Positions 1 to 4,869 of a DNA stretch of 8,853 bases are shown in pieces. The stretch is from Saprospiraceae bacterium. GTDB lineage: Bacteria > Bacteroidota > Bacteroidia > Bacteroidales > JAIPBB01. Numbering within the stretch: the stretch's first letter is position 1; every line of letters starts with the position of its first letter. The position numbers and the translations under genes were made by a program. Location: the NCBI GenBank assembly GCA_021739805.1, contig JAIPBB010000225.1, forward strand, positions 1 to 8,853, written 5' to 3'. The notes beneath the pieces are model-generated. The model had not been told where the DNA came from and did not search any database. It worked only from the letters and a program-made list of their open reading frames with translations.

Positions 1-205
1 AGTAAAAAGGCGAAGGCTAAGGATGAAAATTAGTAGGCAATAGGCAGTAGGCAAAAAGAAAAAAAGGGATGTTCAAAGGGATAGTCAGACCGAGTGCCAC
101 GCTTTGATGAAATAAGAATTTTGAACGAAAATAGCAGCGTGGTGTATCGAGGAATGACGGAAAGTTGGAAGTAAAAAGTAAAAAGGCAAAAGGCGAAAGT
201 AAAAA

Positions 206-240
206 GGCATCAAGACGGACTCCCTTCGGTCGAAAGTAAA
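206..240 (+). repeat. 35-bp dispersed repeat, copy 1
   Basis: This unit matches 303-337 at 33 of 35 positions. It contains the core GACGGACTCCCTTCGGTCG, in which GAC and GTC can pair around a TTCG-like turn, and it is followed by AAAGTAAA. The two copies are 97 bp apart and are separated by the GGTAATC heptad run. Confidence 0.8.
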
Positions 241-302
241 GAGGCTAAGGCTAAGGAGAAGGATGTTATTGGTAATCGGTTTTCGGTAATCGGAAGTCGG
301 AA

Positions 303-337
303 GGCATCCAGACGGACTCTCTTCGGTCGAAAGTAAA
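303..337 (+). repeat. 35-bp dispersed repeat, copy 2
   Basis: Second copy of the unit at 206-240, differing at two positions (A to C at unit position 7, C to T at position 18). The same GACGGACT...TTCGGTCG core is retained. Confidence 0.8.
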
Positions 338-421
338 AAGGCAAACATCTTAACTCGCAACAAGAATTTTTAGCTTCGTGAATCTTAGTGGACTTAGTGT
401 CTTTGTGGTTAAAAAAATCAT

Positions 422-447
422 AAACAATCAGCGTAAATCAGCGTCAA
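422..447 (+). repeat. 26-bp direct repeat (AATCAGCGT type), copy 1
   Basis: Identical over 26 bp to 463-488, with a 41-bp offset. Each unit itself holds AATCAGCGT twice. The two copies are joined by two AAACCCG heptads. Confidence 0.85.
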
Positions 448-462
448 AAAACCCGAAACCCG

Positions 463-488
463 AAACAATCAGCGTAAATCAGCGTCAA
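463..488 (+). repeat. 26-bp direct repeat (AATCAGCGT type), copy 2
   Basis: Exact second copy of 422-447. The ATCTTGN heptad run begins 15 bp downstream. Confidence 0.85.
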
Positions 489-503
489 GGAATAGCAACC
501 CAC

Positions 504-538
504 ATCTTGTATCTTGCATCTTGTATCGTGCATCTTGA
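504..538 (+). repeat. Five tandem ATCTTGN heptamers
   Basis: Five consecutive 7-bp units: ATCTTGT, ATCTTGC, ATCTTGT, ATCGTGC, ATCTTGA. The same 7-bp phase continues as AACTTGA and AACCCGA to 552. This is the clearest example of the heptad periodicity seen in several intergenic regions of this window. Confidence 0.85.
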
Positions 539-595
539 AACTTGAAACCCGAAACTCTTGCACTGAGCGTATTCGAAGTGTGAAACCTGAAACCT

Positions 596-619
596 GCGAA
601 ACGAAGTAAGCCCGTATGG
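596..619 (+). repeat. GCGAAACGAAGT repeat, copy 1 (partner at 8590)
   Basis: A 24-bp word starting GCGAAACGAAGT and ending TGG. It matches 8590-8613 at 20 of 24 positions, so the same repeat family occurs at both ends of the window. Confidence 0.6.
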
Positions 620-631
620 GAAACCCGAAAC

Positions 632-697
632 CTGTGAATTTTGCAAGTCTTTCTTATAATAATGTAACGTTTTTCGAGATGAATTCATTCACCTTTG
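632..697 (+). promoter_or_regulatory. Promoter with 21-bp-spaced direct half-sites (copy 0) for the DUF3494 gene
   Basis: Half-site 1 AATTTTGCAA (637-646, preceded by TGTG) and half-site 2 AATAATGTAA (658-667) start 21 bp apart. The -7 box CACCTTTG (690-697) starts 32 bp after half-site 2 and is one base off the Bacteroidota consensus TAnnTTTG. Both spacings equal those of the three other copies in the window, although the half-sites are the most diverged here (8 and 9 of 10 matches to AATTATGTAA). Initiation would fall near 703-705, giving a leader of under 20 nt. Confidence 0.55.
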
Positions 698-721
698 TAG
701 AATAATTTTAAAACAAAGAAA

Positions 722-1483
722 ATGAAAACGAACAAAAAAATGTTAATCGCAATTGCAATTGTATCAGTATTATCGGTTGCTTTAACTGAAGGATGCAAAA
801 AGGATGATCCTAAACCTGATCCTGTGCCTAATAATACAATTGTAATTCCTGTTCAAACCACAGTACAGGCAACAGTTCCACTTGCCGGCGCTTCCAGCTT
901 TGCAATTCTTGGAGGTTCAGCAGTAACGAGTACAGGAGCAACAACCATTACAGGTGATCTTGGACTAAGTCCGGGTTCTTCAATTGGTGGATTTCCTCCG
1001 GGTATATTGAATGGAACTCAACATATTAATGATGCTGTTGCCGACCAGGCAAAACTGGATTTAACTGCAGCCTTTAATGCTGCTGCTGCCAGGACATGTA
1101 CTGATATCGTAACCTTATCAGGAAATATCGGAGGGCTTACATTAACCCCCGGGCTATATATGTCAACTTCATCGCTGGCAATCTCTTCTGGTGATTTGAC
1201 TTTTGATGCTTTGGGAGATGCTAATGCTGTCTTTATTATTCAAATGGCTTCTACACTAACCACAACATCAGGACGGAAAGTTATACTTAGCGGAGGTGCT
1301 CTTGCATCTAATATTTATTGGCAAGTTGGCACTTCAGCAACTTTTGGAACTACTTCAGTAATGAAAGGAAATGTTCTGGTATCGCAATCAATCACTTTTG
1401 AAACAGGTGCAACACTTGAGGGTAGGGCATTAACGAGTATTGGCGGGATTACTTTGGACGGCAATACTTTGGTAAAACCATAA
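722..1483 (+). CDS. DUF3494 (ice-binding-protein-like) putative lipoprotein
   Basis: This 253-residue protein has an N-terminal hydrophobic segment (about 7-21) ending at Cys25, followed by KKDDPKPDP. That is the usual Bacteroidota lipoprotein layout, although the lipobox (LTEGC) is atypical. Residues about 55-250 are a full DUF3494 domain (PF11999). Recognisable landmarks are FAILGGSAVTSTG, ITGDLGLSPGSSI, the TPGLY turn near 142-146, DANAVFIIQ, IYWQVGTSATFGT and the closing GRALTSIGGITLDGNT. Members fold as a discontinuous beta-helix, and some bind ice through T-A/G-x-T/N-like strands. Many others in non-polar bacteria have no shown ice activity, so antifreeze function is not claimed; an adhesive or surface role is equally possible. 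It is probably exported to the envelope. The ATG follows AAAACAAAGAAA with no Shine-Dalgarno sequence. Upstream is a promoter of the shared direct-repeat type. Confidence 0.9.
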   Translation: MKTNKKMLIAIAIVSVLSVALTEGCKKDDPKPDPVPNNTIVIPVQTTVQATVPLAGASSFAILGGSAVTSTGATTITGDLGLSPGSSIGGFPPGILNGTQHINDAVADQAKLDLTAAFNAAAARTCTDIVTLSGNIGGLTLTPGLYMSTSSLAISSGDLTFDALGDANAVFIIQMASTLTTTSGRKVILSGGALASNIYWQVGTSATFGTTSVMKGNVLVSQSITFETGATLEGRALTSIGGITLDGNTLVKP

Positions 1484-1507
1484 ATCAAATTTCAATTTAT
1501 AAATAAG

Positions 1508-1567
1508 TCTTTGCAAGAAAACTCCAATAACCAAAAAACAAATAACAAATAAATTCCAAAACTTAAA
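1508..1567 (+). repeat. AT-rich heptad repeat, copy A (partner at 6800)
   Basis: The stretch contains CTCCAA, then heptads CAAAAAA (1532), CAAATAA (1539) and CAAATAA (1546), then ATTCCAAAA. It closely matches 6800-6846, where the order is CTCCAA, CAAAAAA, CAAAAAA, CAAATAA, ATTCCAAAA. It fills the gap between the DUF3494 gene and the next start codon, so it forms the leader of the beta-barrel gene. Confidence 0.7.
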
Positions 1568-1568
1568 A

Positions 1569-2390
1569 ATGATAAAAATGAAAAAAATAAATTTCAAGAT
1601 GTTACTTACGATATTTGTAATCATCTTATTTGCAAACAATCTTTCAGCTCAGGGAGCTTATTTTAATATTAATGCCGGTTATGGTTTTAGTATGAGTTCT
1701 CAAAGTTTATATTCAAATTCCATAAGTAGTAATAATTCAAAAACACATGAAATAGTAAATGTATCATTGGGAAGAGGATTTAATGCCGGAGCTGCCTTTG
1801 GTTATATGTTTAACCCAAACATTGGAGCCGAATTAGGAGTGTCCTATTTGTTCGGTGGCGAGTCAACTTCAAGGGATGTAAATACAAATCACGTAACGGA
1901 TTACACTATTTCATCAAGAATGTTAAGAATTATTCCATCAATTGTGATTGCCTCCGGTTTTGAAGGTATCAATCCCTATGCAAAATTTGGTTTAGTGATT
2001 GGTTCAGGTTCTATAATGGATGAATATCATGATAATCATGAAGGAAATATTACCGTTATAAATTCAAAATTAAGTGGAGGAACTGCATTGGGATTATCTT
2101 CAGCAATAGGTGTTTTGTTTAATCTGAATGAGAGAATGTCATTGTTCGGTGAATTGAATATGGTTAATTTATCATATGGTCCAACTCATGGCGAAGTAAT
2201 CACAGCTACTTATAATGGTGCTGATGTACTGCCAAATATGAAAACAAAAGATAGGGAAACAGAATATGTTGATAGTTACACAACAATTTCAGGAAGTTCA
2301 ACACCTGATTCAGAACCGGATCGTGCACTAAGGCAAATGTTACCTTTTGGTAGTTTTGGTTTTAATTTCGGATTGAGAATTGGTTTTTAA
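1569..2390 (+). CDS. Outer-membrane beta-barrel protein (porin/OmpA-barrel type)
   Basis: This 273-residue protein has a Sec signal peptide (KK at 5-6, hydrophobic 11-22, likely cleavage after NNLSAQ at about 28). The mature part alternates short amphipathic strands with Asn/Ser-rich loops: YFNINAGYGFS, GFNAGAAFGYMF, IGAELGVSYLFGG, INPYAKFGLVIGSG, GTALGLSSAIGVLF and MSLFGELNMVNL. It ends in SFGFNFGLRIGF, the aromatic C-terminus typical of BAM-inserted barrels. About eight to ten strands fit the length. This is the OMP_b-brl type of fold; substrate and role cannot be told from sequence. Met4 (1578) is a possible alternative start. It lies 85 bp after the DUF3494 gene with no obvious own promoter, so co-transcription is plausible. 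Confidence 0.85.
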   Translation: MIKMKKINFKMLLTIFVIILFANNLSAQGAYFNINAGYGFSMSSQSLYSNSISSNNSKTHEIVNVSLGRGFNAGAAFGYMFNPNIGAELGVSYLFGGESTSRDVNTNHVTDYTISSRMLRIIPSIVIASGFEGINPYAKFGLVIGSGSIMDEYHDNHEGNITVINSKLSGGTALGLSSAIGVLFNLNERMSLFGELNMVNLSYGPTHGEVITATYNGADVLPNMKTKDRETEYVDSYTTISGSSTPDSEPDRALRQMLPFGSFGFNFGLRIGF

Positions 2391-2540
2391 TAAAAGTAAC
2401 ACAAAATACTAGAATGATTTAAGAACAAGGATTAACGATACTTCGGCAAGCTCAGTACAGGTTTTAGATTTCAGAAGTAAAATAGACGAATAAATTTATA
2501 AAACGACTTATAGCTTCTTATAAAATCCTTAATTTTCTAT
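2391..2540. other. Intergenic region with one common Bacteroidota repeat word
   Basis: No gene is visible. The word CTTCGGCAAGCTCAGTACAG at 2442-2461 is of a kind frequently seen between genes in Bacteroidota. No hairpin with a T-run follows the beta-barrel gene, so I cannot place a terminator. Confidence 0.4.
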
Positions 2541-2606
2541 GTGTGAATTATGTAATATTTTTCCATAATTGTGTAAGCATTTGTCTTTAGCCTGATACTA
2601 CCTTTG
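2541..2606 (+). promoter_or_regulatory. Promoter with 21-bp-spaced direct half-sites (copy 1) for the coiled-coil protein gene
   Basis: Half-site 1 AATTATGTAA (2546-2555, preceded by GTGTG) and half-site 2 AATTGTGTAA (2567-2576) start exactly 21 bp apart. A perfect TAnnTTTG -7 box, TACCTTTG (2599-2606), starts 32 bp after half-site 2. A TTTG lies at 2580-2583, closer than the usual -33 spacing, which fits an activator-dependent promoter. The expected leader is about 34 nt. Confidence 0.75.
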
Positions 2607-2646
2607 TTATATTGGAATAATTAAATTCTAACCTAAAAATATTATA

Positions 2647-3333
2647 ATGAAAACTTTAGTTATTATCTTAATTTCAAGCTTACTGCTTTTGAACACATGG
2701 ACTGTGAATTCGCAATCATTTGAACCTAAGCAAAGCACAGTTGAACACAATAAAGCTATCCGGCCATGTATTGTAGTAAATATAGATCCTGAGCCAAAAA
2801 CACTGAAAAAAGCCTGGGTTAAATTTTTAAAGAAAGAATACCACTTCAAATTAAAAGGAAAGGGCTTGTTTAATAATAAAGAACTGCTTTCTACCAAAGA
2901 AGTAAGATTTGAACAATTATCTTCTAAACAATTGGATTTCTATACACAGATTGTAGAAGATGAAAATGGCAGTGAAATGAAAGTATTCGTTTCCCTGGGT
3001 TATGATATTTATTTGAACGAACAGGATTATCCGGGTGAATTCAAGTTGATGAACGATATGCTGGTGGCTTTCTTAAAACAATATTTACCTGTTTATTACA
3101 AAAAAGATATTAAAGATTCTGCTAAAAAGGTGAAAAAACTTAAAAAAGAAATTGCTTCTTTAAACAGGAATAAAAAGAGAAATATTGAAAAAATTGAAAG
3201 TCTTACAAAGGAAGTCGAAAAGAACAAAACAAGTGTTGAGAGCAATTCTGAGAAATTGGTCGTAGCTGAAGAAAAATTGAAAGCCAGGGAAGAAAAGCTT
3301 GAGAGAATCAGGAGTAAACTCCAGGCATTATAA
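2647..3333 (+). CDS. Secreted/periplasmic coiled-coil protein, function unknown
   Basis: This 228-residue protein has a signal peptide (hydrophobic 4-19, cleavage probably near VNSQ-S at 23-24). Residues about 38-150 form a compact globular part with PCIVVNIDPEP, KAWVKFLKKEY and DFYTQIVEDENGSEMKVFVSLGYDIYL. Residues about 153-228 are almost wholly Lys/Glu-rich with heptad-like leucine/isoleucine spacing (KKLKKEIASLNR, IEKIESLTKEVEKN, AEEKLKAREEKLERI), that is, a long coiled coil at the C-terminus. I recognise the overall pattern as one seen in uncharacterised Bacteroidota envelope proteins but know no function for it. It is followed by another envelope gene 107 bp downstream and is driven by one of the four direct-repeat promoters. 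Confidence 0.8.
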   Translation: MKTLVIILISSLLLLNTWTVNSQSFEPKQSTVEHNKAIRPCIVVNIDPEPKTLKKAWVKFLKKEYHFKLKGKGLFNNKELLSTKEVRFEQLSSKQLDFYTQIVEDENGSEMKVFVSLGYDIYLNEQDYPGEFKLMNDMLVAFLKQYLPVYYKKDIKDSAKKVKKLKKEIASLNRNKKRNIEKIESLTKEVEKNKTSVESNSEKLVVAEEKLKAREEKLERIRSKLQAL

Positions 3334-3378
3334 ATTATTTTACTGCTCATTTCGGGAGTATTATCAAGCAAAATTTTG

Positions 3379-3396
3379 TTTTCTTTGCAAAGAAAA
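3379..3396. repeat. 18-bp perfect palindrome between two envelope genes
   Basis: TTTTCTTTGCAAAGAAAA is its own reverse complement. It lies 46 bp after the coiled-coil gene and 44 bp before the next ATG. It has the size and symmetry of an operator for a dimeric regulator. No T-run follows, so a terminator is less likely. Chance occurrence in A+T-rich DNA cannot be excluded. Confidence 0.45.
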
Positions 3397-3440
3397 TCAA
3401 ATTAGAACACACAGAAAAAATAAATTTTAAAATATAATAT

Positions 3441-4001
3441 ATGAGCACAGAAGAAAAAAAATCTGAACAAGAAACAGCATCTCACAATAATGGATTCAAA
3501 ACCAAAATGCTTGCGTTTCTGAAGAAAAATATTGTATCAATCATTTTATTGATAGCAATAATTATAGTTTATATATGGTTTTCTGCAAAAATGAGCAGCG
3601 AAACTAATCGCTATGAAAACGAAAAAACACAGCTTATATCCAAATTCAAAACAGAGCGGGATAGCTTGCAAATTAAACATTTAGAATTTACTTCAACGAT
3701 ATTTTCGTGGTCAGTACGAAGTGAATTGTTGAGAAATAACATGGAGAACTTAAGCGATCTTATAAATGTTTTCGTGAAAGAATCCGGAGCCAATTGGGTT
3801 CAATTGATTAATTCCGAAAATAATGTTGTAATGCTTTCATCTGATAAAAAGTTTGAAGGAAATCACTATAATGAAAAATTAGATTTTGATATTTCAAAGA
3901 CTGTTGTTCTAAAAAAAGCAGGATTTGTGCATATTGTGATTCCGATTACTGGAATAAATAGCAAAATCGCAATTTTAGTTATCGAACTTAAAACCTCCTA
4001 A
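3441..4001 (+). CDS. Single-pass membrane protein with extracytoplasmic sensor-like domain
   Basis: This 186-residue protein has a charged, hydrophilic N-terminus (1-29), one strong membrane span (about 30-47, IVSIILLIAIIIVYIW), a short charged helical segment (about 55-80), and a C-terminal globular domain (about 85-184). The positively charged stretch before the span (KTKMLAFLKKN) predicts N-in/C-out topology. The globular part has alternating strands (GANWVQLINSENNVVMLSSDKKFEG, HIVIPITG, KIAILVIELK) that recall PAS/Cache-like extracytoplasmic domains, but it has no kinase or other output domain. It lies 107 bp after the coiled-coil gene in the same direction, and a joint role in the envelope is plausible. 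Function is unknown. Confidence 0.75.
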   Translation: MSTEEKKSEQETASHNNGFKTKMLAFLKKNIVSIILLIAIIIVYIWFSAKMSSETNRYENEKTQLISKFKTERDSLQIKHLEFTSTIFSWSVRSELLRNNMENLSDLINVFVKESGANWVQLINSENNVVMLSSDKKFEGNHYNEKLDFDISKTVVLKKAGFVHIVIPITGINSKIAILVIELKTS

Positions 4002-4227
4002 TAACTAATGGCTGTAATTGAGATGAACAATGAGCTATAGTACCTACTGATGCATGCATCAAAATATCTTTAGATTTGAAATTTGTATTTAATTCCTTTC
4101 GTATCTTGGTTTATTATTTTATAAACGGGGGTGATTTTTCACATTTATTTATAAAACCTAAGCTTGGGTTCTAGGCTAAAATATTCGAATGTAAGTCTTT
4201 TGTTATATGGTAAATTTTATGAAAAAT
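4002..4227. other. Intergenic region with a 14-bp perfect palindrome
   Basis: No gene is visible. TGATGCATGCATCA (4048-4061) is a perfect palindrome lying 46 bp past the membrane-protein stop codon. AACCTAAGCTTGGGTT (4155-4170) is palindromic except for one base pair. Neither is followed by a T-run. These could be operator-like sites, but no nearby start codon gives them an obvious target. Confidence 0.4.
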
Positions 4228-4293
4228 GTGTGAATTATGTAAATTTTAATCAGAATTGTATAATGCTTTTTGTAATTGTTGGGATTAATTTTA
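4228..4293 (+). promoter_or_regulatory. Promoter with 21-bp-spaced direct half-sites (copy 2) for the CsbD-like gene
   Basis: Half-site 1 AATTATGTAA (4233-4242, preceded by TGTGTG) and half-site 2 AATTGTATAA (4254-4263) start 21 bp apart. The -7 box TAATTTTA (4286-4293; TAnnTTTG with the last base changed) starts 32 bp after half-site 2. The block 4224-4270 matches 4637-4683 at 46 of 47 positions, far more than needed for binding sites alone, which suggests recent duplication of the promoter. The leader to the ATG would be about 88 nt. Confidence 0.7.
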
Positions 4294-4348
4294 TGCAAAT
4301 TATTGAATATATGTTTAGAACAAATTCAATGATTAATTAAACAATAGC

Positions 4349-4368
4349 GATTTAAATAAATTTAAATC
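4349..4368. repeat. Inverted repeat GATTTAAAT-AA-ATTTAAATC in the CsbD-like gene leader
   Basis: Two 9-bp arms pair perfectly around a 2-bp spacer, ending 20 bp before the ATG. It lies in the predicted 5' leader, so it could be an operator or a weak structure near the ribosome-binding region. A two-base loop is too tight for a simple RNA hairpin, and the arms are purely A+T inside. Functional weight is low. Confidence 0.35.
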
Positions 4369-4388
4369 ACTCATTAAAAAAAATTGAG

Positions 4389-4577
4389 ATGGACGATATA
4401 CTAAGCCTGGAACATTGGCTTGAACTTAAAAGCAGACTCCGACAACAATACCCTCAACTTACCGATGCTGATCTGCAATATCATGAAGCTGTAGAAAAGG
4501 ATTTGCTAGCAATGGTTGAATTCAGCCTTCTGATGAGAAATGAAATAATGCAGGCAAATATGGCATTGTGTGCCTAA
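4389..4577 (+). CDS. Small CsbD-like protein
   Basis: This is a 62-residue soluble protein without signal peptide. The line W10-LELKSRLRQQYPQLTDADL followed by HEAVEKDLLAMVEF matches the hallmark layout of CsbD-family general-stress proteins (a Trp, a helix of the KgklKqkwgkLTDdDL kind, then a second helix with a Glu/Leu pattern). The Gly-rich turn normally found in the family is replaced (HEAVEKD). CsbD proteins are small helical stress-induced proteins with no established biochemical activity. The gene stands alone, with 387 bp before it and 292 bp after it, and carries its own copy of the shared direct-repeat promoter. That fits a regulated, probably stress-linked, monocistronic unit. The family call is from pattern recognition only. 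Confidence 0.65.
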   Translation: MDDILSLEHWLELKSRLRQQYPQLTDADLQYHEAVEKDLLAMVEFSLLMRNEIMQANMALCA

Positions 4578-4640
4578 ATATTATTGTAATGGAGATTTAA
4601 TTTACTGAAGTGTCGCCTTTCATCTCTTTCCTTCCTAAAT

Positions 4641-4706
4641 GTGAGAATTATGTAAATTTTAATCAGAATTGTATAATGCTTTTGCTTTAATGTGATTGTA
4701 TCTTGT
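4641..4706 (+). promoter_or_regulatory. Promoter with 21-bp-spaced direct half-sites (copy 3) for the radical SAM/cupin unit
   Basis: Half-site 1 AATTATGTAA (4646-4655) and half-site 2 AATTGTATAA (4667-4676) start 21 bp apart. The -7 box TATCTTGT (4699-4706; imperfect TAnnTTTG) starts 32 bp after half-site 2. The half-sites are the same as in copy 2. Transcription would start near 4712-4714, leaving an unusually long leader of about 155 nt before the GTG start codon. Confidence 0.65.
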
Positions 4707-4869
4707 CAAAACTGAATTATAAAGACTTTTGGAAATACATTTCTTGATAATAATCTTAATAAATGTTTCCTGGTTTTAAAATTTATTGTTGACCGAAAGT
4801 CATCAATGGACATAATTAATAGGCAGAATAAAGGTAAAATAATATTAAAAATAAGCTTGAATAAAAATC

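Larger units (their letters stand above)
1..630. repeat. Gene-free block of heptamer-periodic intergenic repeats
   Basis: No credible gene lies here; the minus-strand open frames translate simple repeat words. The block is a patchwork of short words with a 7-bp period: TAGGCA at 34, 41 and 48; five GGTAATC-like heptads at 271-305; AAACCCG at 449 and 456; five ATCTTGN heptads at 504-538, then AACTTGA and AACCCGA; AAACCTG at 583 and 590. Longer duplicated units are listed separately. An imperfect inverted pair (CCACGCT at 97-103, AGCGTGG at 136-142) is also present. Such word-like repeats are common between genes in Bacteroidota. Their function is unknown, and I see no promoter before about 632. 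Confidence 0.75.

Noticed and set aside
85..363. 92-codon minus-strand open frame
   Set aside because: It lies entirely inside the heptamer repeats and duplicated 35-bp units; its translation is made of repeat words with no domain, and there is no promoter.
422..488. CRISPR array
   Set aside because: There are only two 26-bp direct copies, with an internal repeated word and a spacer made of AAACCCG heptads; no further units and no cas genes.
485..688. 67-codon minus-strand open frame
   Set aside because: It translates the ATCTTG/AAACCTG repeat run and overlaps the promoter of the DUF3494 gene; coding is not credible.
4707..4869. Cobalamin riboswitch in the radical SAM leader
   Set aside because: The leader is A+T-rich and shows no B12-box-like conserved core or long G+C stems.
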